From contig CM035807.1 of NCBI GenBank assembly GCA_020466095.1, positions 22,903,243 to 22,967,242 of the forward strand: a DNA stretch of 64,000 nucleotides. Direction: 5' to 3'. The number at the start of each line of letters is the position of its first letter. Position 1 is the stretch's first letter. Positions 48,640 to 61,244 of the stretch are shown piece by piece. The notes below the pieces were generated by a model. That model had not been told where the DNA came from and did not search any database. It was given only the letters and a program-made list of their open reading frames with translations. This DNA comes from Chlorops oryzae. Lineage: Eukaryota; Arthropoda; Insecta; Diptera; Chloropidae. The position numbers were made by a program, and so were the translations under genes.

Positions 48640-49085
48640 ATCGCATAGGATGGATGACCCGGTTTTGGCCACCTTAAGAGTGTGTTATAGCAATTCCACC
48701 CTACTGAGGTGGTTCATCAGGGATGATGAGGGGTGTTGAGGGAAAATTAAGGGTCGCAGCTTAATTTCGAGTCCATATTCTTGCTCAGCGTACCCAAAAA
48801 CGAATTGTGGGACACGTATTTCGATTTCTTATATATTGGAGAAATTTCACCTTTTTAGGGGGTTGGATAAGGGCTGCGGAGGGGTGTTGAGGGAAAATTA
48901 GGGGCCGTAGCTTAATGTCGACTTCAAATTCTTCTTCAGACACAAAAAAATGTTGGGATATTTAATTTTTTATTCTATGCACTATAGAAAATTAACCCTT
49001 TAGGGGGTTTTGTGGGGCACTGGGGCAAAAACTGAGGGTGATGGGGGAAATCTGAACCCAAAAAACAAAGGGTAGGGTATGTCAT
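48640..49085 (+). repeat. Degenerate G-rich minisatellite
   Basis: At least two, perhaps three, imperfect units of about 150-170 bases, each with GGGGTGTTGAGGGAAAATTA and G-GTCG/CGTAGCTTAAT followed by a CTTC/TTCTTGCT stretch. The last unit (from 49000) is G-rich and eroded. No coding role is seen. Confidence 0.55.
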
Positions 49086-50507
49086 CCTTCTGTAAAAGGA
49101 CTTTTTTTTGTGTGCCGGTGTATCTAATCAAACTATCTTCAACGAATCGCCATAAAAATCTTCCAAAAGTGGTACCTGTTTTGGATTTAGATCCGTTGCA
49201 TCGACACTTGTGAATAGTGCTGCCATCGAAAAAGGATTCTTATCCTCATCATACATTTATATGAATATACTTGCCTTGCATTTCCTTGATATATTTCCTC
49301 ATCGAAAAAGATGATTGACTGTAATTTCGCACATACAACAAATCTGTGTCTCATTCCTCGTATCTCGATCTTTGAATCCTCGGACGCAACATTTCATCTA
49401 TTAAATAGTTTGAGATTTAAAAATAAAATTATTGCGCTTGCACTAATATCATTGAATGAAATTAATGGTCATGTCAGCCAATTAATAAATTCAAATAGCA
49501 TAAAGTCAGCGACTGCAGACGATGAGGCGTGCAGGCACTCAAATCTCTTTTCCCAAGACCCAATGCTAGCGACTCGTCGACTGACGATGACGATGATGTT
49601 GATGTTGATTGAGCAATGGCGTGGTGCAGCATGGCTTAGCGTGGTGTGGGCCAGTGTTGCCATGACCAATTTAAATGCTTAAAACTCAAATGCGCCTACG
49701 AATTGCATTCCGATGGCGTATTAAATTTTTTGGCCAAACGATACAAATCAGCGCGTGAAAATTCAAAAAAGAAAAAAAAATATTACCAGGCGTTGCGGCA
49801 GCCGAACGTCAAAGCGGCGCACGTTTAATCAGGAAATTTGCAGCACTATTAGCACGCCTTAAATGCTCGCATGCAGCGGCGACAAGTTGACCAAACCTGT
49901 AACCTCAAGCCCCAGCATACCTCACGCCGCGCCGCCTGCAGTCGCACTCACATTTCGCTAGGATTTCATGCATGCATTTTGCCCACTTAATTTGTGCATT
50001 GCAATTAGTGTAATTGCGGACAATTTTAAGCATCTTTGAGTTGCGATATGAAAAACTCGAGGAAAGCGAAAATTATTTATTGCATTTGCTCGATCAAATC
50101 TCAAAATCGTCATTATGCATATCCTGCTTCTTCCTCGTCGCTCTAATGAAAGAAAAAAAAAAATAGAAAAAAACAGGGTGACTTCCTCGTCGAGGCAATG
50201 ACTTCATTACTGCTTAATTGTCAAATTGGCTACGCTTCTTTGTTGAAGAGTATTACCGAAATCGTGTCACAAATCAATTCAAAGAGGTTTTTCGTAAAAG
50301 AAACGTCCTGATAACAATAAAATGTCACCCCTAGTGAGCATGTGACATCAGTAATGTCTGGCAGCATCATTCAGCTGGCTCTTCATGCCCATCACGGCAA
50401 TGTTTATTACATTCGTGAAAATTTACCGTAATTCACACTTCCCCTTCCAGGACTTTTTCGCAATTGCATCCTTGAAGAGCTCTGCACACACACACTCACA
50501 CACAGTC

Positions 50508-50556
<49 letters not shown>
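50508..50556 (+). repeat. GA dinucleotide microsatellite
   Basis: Near-perfect GA run of about 49 bases following CA repeats (50485-50505). Confidence 0.9.
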
Positions 50557-50559
<3 letters not shown>

Positions 50560-51692
50560 TGATCGCTTGATGGGCTTGAGGATTGTGGCTTTGTTTATTG
50601 ATTTCATGCTGACAATCAAAGTGACTATTGTCTAAAGTGCCCGATGCCCGATGCTCGATGCTGGCGAAAAGAGGCCAATTCTCGAGTGGCCCTAGAATAA
50701 TATCCTTACACAAATTGGTTGCCAATTGAAAGCGATTTTTTGCCTCTTGCTAAATGATCTTTCCGTCAATTAGTTCCAGACTTTTGCCATTATTAAATGC
50801 AATTTGATTGAGCGAAGATGTTCGAGAAGGCAGCCTGAAAATGGGGCTTGATGGATTAATGATTAAAGTATTGAAGTTTGATAAATGCGCATCGAATTGC
50901 GAGAAGAGCGTGGATCAGCGTGAGGAAAATGCGATTTTAATGGACTTTTGTGAGTGATCGAAGTTTATATTAAAAGGAAATTGGTTCAAAACTATACGCT
51001 GTTAAGTTTTCTTGGAGTCTTTGCTCTATGGGGTTTTCTTTTTCGTTGGGGTAAGGCTAAAGAATGGAAATTTTCACGTACGAGTTCGCCAAGATTCGGT
51101 AAGCTGTTCAAAGGGCCAAGTATAGATCCCTTTTGTGCCTATCGTTGTGGTTGCATGAGCCTCGGTTATCAGAATTGAAGACCGATTTTTTCCAGTCATA
51201 CCTACACTGTAGACAGTCCTGTAGTGTGGGAAAGGAAAGACCATGTTTCCCTCTGAACTTGGACTCTGTCAAATGGCCCATAAAACTCGAGCGATATCTC
51301 CCGAAGTCTGGAGATACTTTTGGAATTGCTGGCTACAATACTCTGAGCAAAAATAATCGCCTGAATTTCGGTCAAGAAACTAAGTCCTCTTGCCTCAGTC
51401 GAAGTCAGTCTAAGCCTCAAAAATAGAATTCAGATCATGGATAGAGTCCGATTAAGAGAGATGTCCCCGTTAGGGAGCTATAAGGAAACTCAGACTCATA
51501 TCAATCACCAAAAATCCCATTTCACTCCATGATTCCAATTCGTGGGTGTTCAAATTAGCCCCAAAGCGTCGAATTTCAAATTCAAACGACTTCAATGGCT
51601 GCGAGTGAAGCGTAAAACCAGATTTGCTCGAAAAACCTTGCATCCATATTCGATTCCATTCCATTCCATTCCATTCGCCCGGTGGTCCATTT

Positions 51693-51848
51693 TCATTTCA
51701 GCAAAAGCAATTGCTGCAAGTTCAACTGCCCGGAACAATTTAAGGCAGCAGTCGCCACACAATCATCTGAGCGTCTGAGCGTTTGAGCCGCCACACAAGC
51801 GAGGCAGCCCAAAAACAATGCCTTCAGGATGACATTGCATTTCTGCAT
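51693..51848 (-). CDS. Possible 51-residue secreted peptide ORF
   Basis: From ATG 51848 (context TTAACATG) the frame reads MQKCNVILKALFLGCLACVA then AQTLRRSDD. This is a basic start, a hydrophobic core and a small-residue A-X-A-like site, the layout of a signal peptide. About 29 residues follow, with two Cys and a Leu/Gln-rich end. It also extends upstream in frame to 52064, which weakens the case. No family is recognised and no splice or promoter signals support it, so chance is likely. Confidence 0.12.
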   Translation of the reverse strand: MQKCNVILKALFLGCLACVAAQTLRRSDDCVATAALNCSGQLNLQQLLLLK

Positions 51849-54496
51849 GTTAAACAAGTAAAATCGCGTTATGAGCAGAGATTTGTTAACGAAGGTAGTA
51901 GAAGGCAGATGCCGCTGGAACCGGTAGAACAGAGTAGAGAGACATTCGCGGGGCAACTGCCAGGCGAAGGTACACATCGACGATGACGTTGGGCTCCACT
52001 GATTCTGCTTATTCCGCATCATTTGCAGTTGCCTTAATGGCTTTTGAATTTGCTTACGTGGCACAGTTGCAAATCGCCAATTTTTTTCCTCCTTTCACAC
52101 ATGTATGTATGGATGTGTGCATGTGTGTGGCTGTGTGTGTGAAAAGGCTCCACTTGAATGCTAGTTGGCAAGTCTCGTTGCTGGTTCGGGTTGAGCGAGC
52201 GCCATCTCGTTTAATGCCTTAAAGGCGTGACCGTAGTATTTTATAAAGTGAACTGATCAAAGGATGCCGACGCTTTTTATGTCGACCGCGCGTTCTCCGC
52301 GCGATGTGGACATCATTGGATTTGGATTTTGAATCGGAATTGGAATTGGCATTGACTTTGGCTGTAACTTTAGCTTTAGCTCTGGGGTACTAGAGAACAT
52401 TCCGATTTGTTTCTTTGAATGATGAGTCAAACTTTCGAGTTCTGCATGAGTATGCGAATTGGCTTTTAGTAATTGGATAAGCGGTGGGAAGTAGATGAAT
52501 AAGCCTTTAAGGGGGAATAGGAAATCAAGAAAAAAAAAATGGTACTCCTTTTTCGCATTTCCGTTTGAAAAAAGGGTGGCAAAGAAAACGTGGAATGATT
52601 TGAATCACAAAAAGTCGTGCTCATATCCGGCTGAGGGCTTGTTTTTGTTCAGAACGATTCACCCTTTTATAGGACAGGTCAAAAGGATTCAAGTTCTCTC
52701 GGACATATGAATGACTTTACAGAGGGAAACAATTGAAGCTCTCAATAAACGAGAAAACCTTCCCTTGAGCCTGACTCACAAAACCTACTCATATGGGTAT
52801 GAGCGATCCCATCTCATCGCCTCGAAGCAACTCAATTTGTTCAAAACTGACATCAGATATTTCATTGACCTGTTACAATGAACCCGATAGCATATTTTTC
52901 ACTGCATTAATTATGCTAACGAATTGTTTAAATATTTAAGCATCGAAGCAAGAAAACAGAAGCCATTTGAAATTACAGAGAAAGCTTTTCATGTTGCCGC
53001 CGTACGCTCGTACGCACTCGCATCTTAACCGGATTGCTTAAGTCGTGTATAAATTGGTTAGACTAAAGCGCTCTGTCGCTCCACTCAAACGATTCTTCAG
53101 GCTGGATATCTTCATTAGGGCCCCACGTGGATAAAAATCGTTTGAATTCCCCTCGCAGCAGATTTATTCGTATATTCTTTTTTAGATTTTTTGTTTCCTC
53201 TCTTCGATTACCGCACACGCACAAATATTTAAATACGGCAATCAATCGAAAAAGTGGTTAAACAGACGAGCTCGATGATAATTTCTTAGAGTAATCCCAA
53301 AAAGGTCTTTCCAAAAGGGAGAAAAGGAGAGGCGTGAATTGATTTGCTACCGCAGAAGAATGTTCTAAATCAATATTGACAGAGTGCGTTTGAGTGCAAC
53401 GTTCCCCATTCGGCCTATTTGGGGCTAAGATTTTTTTTTTTATTGATTAATTTTGTTTTTGGTGTCTTAATTCATTCTTTTGATTTGAGTCTTCAAATCA
53501 AACGTTCTAATTAGCATTTTGTAGGTTGGAAGAAGAAAGTTGAATGGGGGAATGTTGTTGTTCAATAGGCTCTATTGCGGCTTTATTTTGACAGCTTTCA
53601 AGTCTATTGGCATATTTATGCTATAAACTGAGCCATGACTATGATCTTACGCTTTTGTTTTTTTTTTTTTTTGTAGCGATTAATGCGAAACACGTGCGGC
53701 CCATAAGGACCGTGAAGCTATTGTTTCTCTTACTTGTAAAAGGTCGAACCTTATAGAAAGTTTCAAACAATTGAACGAATTATCATTTGAAAGGGAATCA
53801 AGAGAAATTTTGAATCGGTTTTTTGGGGGCATTTTAATTTATAAAACGGGTTAAAGAGGCTCGGAATTTGTTTCGGCATTTTAAAAAATCTTTTGGATTT
53901 TTTAAGTTTTCATATCAAAGTTGGATGTGACAGCGATGTAGATACGATGTTGATCAAGGATGGATAGAAGATTGCTAATGATGGGATGAAAATAGCGATA
54001 ATTGGAAACATCACCACAATTTTATTTAACCTTTTGCTAAGGGGGTCCACAATAGGTGACATTACCATAATGAATTTTTCGCTAAATTTTTAGTGTCCTT
54101 TTTCTCCTTATAAGGAATTCCTTCTATAACGAATTTTTTTCCGATCTCTTGGAATTCGTTATATGGAGTTTAGAGGCTATGGAAAATCAATACTACAAAT
54201 TAAAATTCGGAAAATTATATTTTTTGGAAGACCACCTGCGTGTGTAAGGGAAAAAGAGGCGTTTTTTTTTGAGAATCAAACCCGTCATTGATAAATGGAA
54301 ATATAATAATTTCACCATCTTGCACTAACACTCTTTCTTACATAATTTTAAAAACGATTTAAGTTCAATTTTCTATTTAAAAACACATAAAATCTCTTCT
54401 GAAGCTCCATTAAATTTCAATAAATTTTGGGGAAGATTTGTATATACAAACTAATAACGAATTTTCCTAAAAGAGGATTATGAACTTTAATAAAAA

Positions 54497-55457
54497 AAGT
54501 AAGGGTGTTATAGTCAGGCGAGCCTGACAATAGAATACCCGACACAGACACTTATTTCGAATAATTTTTAATATCAAGAGGTGTTTAAGGAATATTGGCC
54601 ACTAATCCTTTTTTAAATTTTTTAAAAACCGACCTTTGCCACGCCCAATTTTTCAATTTTTTTGGGTTCTAATCGGACCCTTATATATACGCTTAAATTC
54701 TAAGTTTCATTGAAATATTTCAATAAAGTCCGCTTTTGAGGCATTTTTGGGATTTTTGTGACAGATCCTAGTACTAGAGGTACCCTTAACCCGGTAGCGC
54801 CTAGCGATGCCATATGGCATCACTAAAAAAGTTCGTGTTTTGTCATCAAAACTTCAAAACCGGTTCATATTGTATTTTAATTTTAATTTATTTTTATAAT
54901 TCAGGCGCTACCGGGTTAATAATGGTTCTTCGAAAAAAATTTTGGATGACGTTACTGGCTATCAAGGAAGCATACGTGCCAACTTGTCCATTCCCATTTG
55001 TATTTGGTGTAGGAGACAATTTTCGAAAAACGCCCTTATGCCACGCCCACATTTTCAAATTTTTTGAAATCATATTACTTGCCTTTAAACATGTTAAAAT
55101 AAGTTTCATCAAAATATCTTGAAAAACTCAGGTTTTAGAGCAGTTTTTGTGATTTTCCTAACAGACCCTAGTACTGGAGGTACCCCTAAAATTGGTCCGA
55201 TCGGGTCCATTCTCGAACTTGTTATTACTCATGTCCCCGTGAGCACGCATACCAAATTTTGTTAAGATTGCTCAACTCCTTCGATAAGATAACTGTATAC
55301 AGACAGACGGACAGACGGACATGTCTAAATCGAATCTCCTGGTGACGCTGATCATTTCTATATACATTTTGTATGGTCTATCTCGACTCGTTCTGGGTGT
55401 TACACACAACCCAACAAACGCAATATACCCTCGACACAGAGTGTGTCGGGTATAAAA
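54497..55457 (+). mobile_element. DINE-like interspersed repeat, copy 2
   Basis: Full-length relative of 13166-14044 with the same head (AAGTAAGGGTGTTATAGTCA), two internal halves, a short CAGACGGA run (55300-55320) and the same hairpin tail (to TGTGTCGGGTATAAAAA). It is longer because a TTAA-flanked MITE has inserted at 54790-54915. Confidence 0.7.
54790..54915. mobile_element. 126-bp piggyBac-type MITE
   Basis: Perfect 12-bp inverted ends CCCGGTAGCGCC/GGCGCTACCGGG flanked by TTAA on both sides (54786-54789, 54916-54919). A TTAA target and CCC-starting ends define piggyBac-type elements. The related repeat at 13.4 kb has a single TTAA (in GGTACCTTAAAATGG) at the same place, which serves as an empty site. 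Just inside the left end is a GATGCCATATGGCATC palindrome. Confidence 0.85.
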
Positions 55458-56734
55458 ATATAGAATAAATAAAAAATGGTCGATATATTGGTAATTAGAT
55501 ATATTTTACCTCTAAACACATATCGATACTACGTTCAGTTGATATTACCGAAGTCGATACTTTTTCAGATATCGCCCATCCCTAGAAGATGGGCATAAAA
55601 AGTTTATTCTTAGTACCTACTTGTCTTGCCTCAACCTTCAGCCAAAAATCTATCTATGTCACATAATTTATCAAAGCACCCATGTATGTACTTCGAGCAT
55701 GATCAATTAAAGCCCCTTGGGTCAAATTAGAATTCCAAATATATAGTATGGATGAATAGATCCCCACAACAATGACAGTTAAAGGCAAGTAGCATGAAGT
55801 AGCCGATCAACTGTCAATTTGGTATGCATGTGTGCTTGACTCAACTGAGTTACGATCGCGCACCCACCTTCGGATTTTGTTGTAATTGAACTGTTTGAGT
55901 ACAACAATCTCCAATCGTTTGTATGCTTAATTGACAGTTGAAGCCATAATCGCACCCATTCCTACTTGTTTTTTTCTCCTTCATTTTTTATATTTTGAAG
56001 CTAATGGGCTAATGGCAGCAAAAAGCTAATGGCTAACCGCAAGTACTTGGGTCTGACGTATGACAGGAGACTTTGTTGGTGTGCGATGAAGTTTGATCGT
56101 TTACTGCCCACAATGATCGGCGACGGCAGTAGTTCAGATCGTTCTCAATCACTTTTGCCGTTGATTTGTCTTATTAGCCGAGCTCTGGCTTTTGTTGTTG
56201 AGGCGTAGCTACGGCTTTTCATGCATGAGCTTAACGTGTGGGCTACCGTGTGCTTTTGAATATTCAAATTGCCATTGCCCGGTTAGCTTAGTATGTCAAA
56301 ATATTTTCCAACTATTGCCTCTGGTGCCGCGCTTAATTTGTTTGAGTTGCTGAATGTCGGTTAATTGACAATTGATGACGTTTATGAGGGTATTTGATAT
56401 GAAATGTTGAGATGTTGCGACACGATTTGCATATATATATTTTTTGTTTGTTTGTTTAAAAGCGTAACGAAAACTTAATTCGTAGCTTTCGCACGGAAAC
56501 TGGGGGTTGTTATCAGTACTTAGTGTTGGCAATTTATGATGTCGCTTGTATGGAGGTATGGACTGGAAATTTTATTAAGAACATCAATTTCACAAGATTT
56601 GGTGCTTCAAAATGTCGGACAGCTTTATCTAAAATATTTCCGAGCCACTATTTCTCTACTACTACTACACTACTCTCTACTGGTCTTATGACAGTTTGTG
56701 TAGAGATTTGCCAGATTAACATCAAGAAAATAGA
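55458..56734. other. Upstream spacer, no recognised gene
   Basis: No supported feature. ORFs are short and without family resemblance. Confidence 0.4.
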
Positions 56735-56742
56735 GTCGAAAC

Positions 56743-57112
56743 CAGTGTTGTCGTTTTCGTATCTCAGAAAGTAGCAAAATGTCTTTAAAATAGTAGTTTT
56801 TATAAAATAAAAGGAGTATATTAAAAAAAGCAATTTTTAATAATACAAGAAAAAGAAAACGTAGTTAGGCTAGTTTAAAAACCTCGAAGACTCCAAAACC
56901 AAGAAGGCTTTTTTCACTTTTAATGGAATGTCCTAGTTGCTTATAGCATATGTATATATATAGGATTGCCAGACAGTTAATTTTCACCGCACAAAGCTAT
57001 AACAAAATTGATTTACAACCAAATAGTAGTACGTTAGCGAAAGGAGTAGTAAAGTAGTACGGCAACACAAAAAGGAGCAAAAAACTACTATAGTAGCATT
57101 TCGACAGCACTG
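56743..57112. mobile_element. 370-bp hAT-type MITE with intact target duplication
   Basis: Ends CAGTGTTGTCG and CGACAGCACTG are 11-bp inverted repeats with one mismatch, fitting the hAT CAGNG-type terminus. The flanks are a perfect 8-bp direct repeat GTCGAAAC (56735-56742 and 57113-57120), the hAT target size. Removing it joins ATAGA-GTCGAAAC-TCTCTAC cleanly. The interior is rich in GTAGTA/TACTAC words. No transposase. Confidence 0.88.
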
Positions 57113-57120
57113 GTCGAAAC

Positions 57121-58469
57121 TCTCTACAACGAACTACTCACTCTACAAGGAATTTCTCTCTAAAGTGAATCTCCTCAAGGCTTTTTCCCCACATTTGTAG
57201 TGCCATTTTTCTCCTTATAAGGAATCCCAATAAAGTTAGTTTCTCTCTCTATCGAAATAATTTTGCGAATCCATCTCCATATAAAGAATTTGTTTAAACA
57301 ATTTTCCATCATATATTTGCATGTCTGTGAAATCCTAAGGGTTAAAGTACTGTTGTTATCCTTTACAATTATCGATAAAGTAGCATTGTTGTAATCTTGA
57401 TCAGCTTTCTTATTTACATAAAATCCAATTTTTAGATTCCGATGAAGACTTGTAACTAATAACATCCCTGCAGTAATGAGCTGTTCAGTTTCCTAAGAAG
57501 GACTAGCCTTTGAAATCCTACCGGTTATATTATAGCAGTTCGCTCCATCGAATTCGTCTAATCGGTGGTCGGTAATTAAACGGGTTGGTTTAAGGGAACT
57601 CTGTATATAAGAAATTGGTTTCTATTTTCCTTACTATCTTAAACCAGACAAAATTAAGACAATAGACCCAAAAAAAATTGACCTACGCTCAGCCGTTTTG
57701 AAGACTAGTCCCTCTCCAATGACAGGCCCATATTAAAAAGGTCAGTTGAAAACAATAGAAGTGGAATTATGAGGGGATTAGTACTGGTAACGTGAAGGAC
57801 TGACCGAAGGATACAGTTGGGTCACTCCTAATGACTGCAGGGAAATGCACTGCTTCGAAATTACCTTCACTAAAGCAAAATTTGTTCTTCAATTGATACT
57901 ATACGTGCCTTTTTGGAGATAAAGAAAGATACTATGAACAAATACTGCAGTTTATTCTGTAAATATATTGGAAATATTTTAAACAACCAAAATGTAGTCA
58001 AATTGTTCAAACTAAAATAACTCCCTATTTAAAATAAAAACGATAAGAAACTTCACAATTCTTAAACTCTCGTTATAGCGAATTCTTTTCATAACGATTT
58101 TTTTGGTTCCTTGAAATTCATTATAGAGAATTTCAACTGTATCAACCGAAAACTCTATAATCTTTCAAAGTTATAAAGAAAAGGTGGCCTTACCTCTCTT
58201 CTGTCCGCAAGAGCTTATGTAGATAATTATTTCGGAGGAGCATTAGGTAATAAAAAAATATGTGTCAAAAGTATTTTCTCCTGTTCCTTTATGATTCCTT
58301 GCATTGTAGAGGGGTTTTGAACTATCAAAACCATCCCCTTCGTACTCCACTGCCTCCCTGACTACATCCATACTCTTTTGATTTTAAATATACACAAAAT
58401 AAATATATCTTGGTCGCCATCATAAAATTGAAGAAAAATTTTGAAAGAAATAAGAATTTTAGATCCTTA
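57121..58469. repeat. Pogo/Tigger-like debris in spacer
   Basis: CTCCTTATAAGGAATCCC near 57211 echoes 54110. On the minus strand near 58140 the order ACAGTTGAAATTCTCTATAA, GAATTTCAAGGAACC, ATAACGAG reads like a pogo/Tigger terminal repeat. No ORF survives. The rest is AT-rich spacer. Confidence 0.35.
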
Positions 58470-58747
58470 CCCAGTCGGCATTTTAAATTGCTAATTGCAG
58501 CAGTATTGCTTCTGCAATATTGCACATTGCAGTAATGTTGCTGCAATATGTGAATGTCCGCCTTTTCATTATACATTGTATATGTATTAAATATGCAATA
58601 TTGCAGCAACATTTTTTTATTAATATTGTAAATGCAACACTGCTGCAACATTACAGCAATGTTACGCTTTCAATATTACAACTTTTATATTGTTATAATA
58701 TTACTGACACATTATTCTTGCAGAAGCAATATAACATGCCGTGTGGG
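58470..58747. mobile_element. 278-bp TA-flanked MITE rich in TGCAATATTGC
   Basis: Ends CCCAGTCGGCATTTTA and (complement) CCCACACGGCATGTTA are imperfect inverted repeats flanked by TA, as in mariner-type insertions. Both ends continue inward with ATTGCTTCTGCAA words, and GCAATATTGC/TGCAACA palindromic words repeat through the body. No ORF. Confidence 0.65.
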
Positions 58748-60443
58748 TAATGATACCCTTTAGCCGTCTTTTAAAGCAAGTTTCTCAAAAACTGACTTAT
58801 TTAGCCTTAAACAGATGTAATTGACCGAAATTTGCATCTCTATTTAATTAATTGAAATTCATTTTTTTTAAATTAATTTTCTTAGTATTGATAATTACTT
58901 GTTTTTCGAGTATTTTGCATATAACAGAAACCTCCACAGTTGCCTCTGACCCTGATGGAAAGAATAAAAAAAAATGCCCCGAAAGCAATAAAACGATAAA
59001 GGACATCGAAACCATTAATTTGACCCACTGCAAATTCAATTAAGACCACAAATACAACAGACAATACTGTTAATTGATTCGAATGCCACAAACATGGCGG
59101 CTTTTATCGTGAATAAGAGTTGCCAGCCATGGTTAACAACCAATACCACGTCGCTACGTTCTCGAATCGTTATTATCTCCTCCAAGTTCGAAGCTAACCG
59201 ATAAAACGTATTCATTTCAAATTAATTAAAAACACGAAACCAAAAGCCCCAAAGCGAGAAAAGATCGATAAATGAAATAAAAGAATAATTAAAAAAATAA
59301 AAAAGGGAAAAACGAACGAGAAAATCGAAACACCAAAAGAAATTATTGAAGCTAATCATTAAAAATCGCTTATTCGAGCAAATAATGCAAGAAGAAAAAT
59401 TTTTTTGAATTGATATGCCATAGAATAACAACACAAAATAGAGCAACAAAACACAACAACATACAACATAAAATAGAGCAACAACAACAAAAAAAAAAAA
59501 ACATGGTGTGAGGTCGTCCATTCCACATAGAGTAATTTGTTATTTTTGAATGAGTCCACTAAATTTCAAAATTTGATACCCTCCTCTATTATCTGGGGTT
59601 ATTAAGCCCCCCAATGTGCTCTATATTGAAATTAAAACCCATAATGCTAAATGATGTGGAATAAATTCGGTTAATTAAGCACAAAGCGACATTTGAAAGC
59701 TTAGTAAATCGCAAAAACAAAATCGTTCCAAAGAAAACGTTGGGGTAACACTCGGTCAATCAAACTGTACGAGTAAATGGATGTATGCGTATTTATGGGT
59801 GTATGCGTGTGAGTGTAAAAATAAGATGATCGCTGGTCATTAGTGTTGCCAAATCAAAAATCACAACAAAGCAAATTGATGAGCTTTAAACGTCCAAACA
59901 ACGTGGTTAGCTCATCAAGCAGGGTCATCTCGCAGTGATTTTCTTCAAAGGGGGCCCTCATCAAGGGGGCTCTGTTGCGAGCAATCGCACATCAATCACA
60001 TTAACTGAAGTTATTAAGCAATTAAGTGGCGAGCTTAAATCTGATATCAGTGATTTTGATGATTTCGGACTTGAATTAATTTATTTATTTATTCAAAATG
60101 GGGTCCATAGGGGCCATTAAGGCAGTCATTTATTGATTTTGTAGACATATTCAGGCGTCGCGAGCGAAGCACCTTGAGCCTTATTACTCTACACCAAGGA
60201 AGTCGAAGGTTCTCCGATGATTTTTCTTTATATTTTAATTGTTAGGTAATAATTAATTGGCGCCTCAGTCTGTTTATTATGAAAGAAATAAGTATTACTT
60301 TTAAGTTTAAATGGTATAATCTGAGTGCATAAGTCAGTTCCGAAATTCGAAAGTTATGTGCCAGGTGCCCTATCTTATATCTAAGTTATAGTCATAAATG
60401 TATTATGGTTTGTAACAAAACAAATAAATAAATAAACTTTTTA
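58748..60443. other. Upstream spacer, no recognised gene
   Basis: No supported gene. CAACAA-rich DNA near 59430-59490 produces a Phe/Leu/Val-rich reverse frame. AATA repeats occur at 60420-60436. Confidence 0.4.
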
Positions 60444-61230
60444 CACAGAGAAAAAAACACGTAGTAAATTCAAGAGTGCGACGCTCTTAGAGAAAACGCT
60501 CTTGAATCTAAAGGATTTAGCTTTTAACCCAACAATGAAAACGCTCTTGGCTATCATTTAAGAGTGAAAGTAGTAACATTAATAGTGAATCCTTAGATTT
60601 AAATACTTTTGCATTTAAAGTTCGGATTTTTACAGCTAAACTGTTATTCCAACTACATTTTATTGAATTTGTTAAGAGCGGATTTATTTAAGTTAAGAGC
60701 ACTGAGCACTAAAAGACATTTCTTTTCGTTCGGTATAATTCTCATTTGCTTTATAAAATAGGACATATAAGACATTTATTCATCTTAGAACTTTTTAAGC
60801 ATTGCGAAAGCAGTCACGACAACGGAGTGACAAAATCGGATGAAGTCCATCCGATGGCTATTTTTGGTGTTATGTTAAGAGGAGGAAACACATTTTTCTG
60901 AAATTATTTTTGCGAATAGATAATAAAATTATCTACAGCTGTGCATTTTTAATCAACAGTGTTAGTTTTGGAAATTATTAAAAGTTTTCAATTTTAAATC
61001 AAAATTTTCGCTTTTGGAGATTTTAAAAGCTGTGCATTTGAAATCCACCGTATTCGCGCTCGGAAATTTTAAAAGCCACCTTTCTTAACGCAACAATTTC
61101 GCTCTTAAAAAAAATAACAGTGATAACATTGTTGGTTTAAAAGCTAAAAACTCTTGAGATCATTTTAAGAGCGAAAATTGTTGGGTTAAGAGCGAAATTG
61201 GTATAATTTACAGTTATTTTTTTCTCTGTG
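60444..61230. mobile_element. TA-flanked CACAGAG MITE, variant with AAGAGCG arms
   Basis: Ends CACAGAGAAAAAAA and TTTTTTTCTCTGTG with TA on both sides. The core at 60725-60890 matches the cores of 35439-36058 and 45121-45755 (TTCGTTCGGTATAATTCTCA, GCATTGCGAAAGCAGTCACG, ATGAAGTCCATCCGATGGCT). The arms differ: they are made of repeated AAGAGCG/CGCTCTT and AACCCAACAAT words in opposing orientation. Confidence 0.8.
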
Positions 61231-61244
61231 TAGAGAGCTCAAAT

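Larger units (their letters stand above)
49086..54496. other. Upstream spacer, no confirmed gene
   Basis: Includes a GA microsatellite (50508-50556), ATTCC repeats near 51657-51680, TG repeats near 52100-52140, and a small secreted-type ORF at 51848-51693 listed separately. Around 54106-54180 is a pogo/Tigger-like terminal stretch (CTTATAAGGAATTCC, TATAACGAATTTTT). Confidence 0.4.

Noticed and set aside
54814..55122. 102-residue ORF
   Set aside because: It runs across a piggyBac-type MITE and the DINE-like repeat, so it is a composite of non-coding repeats.
58852..59043. Signal-peptide-like frame of 63 residues
   Set aside because: It starts at TTG directly after an in-frame TAA and has no ATG, so it is not a plausible fly gene.
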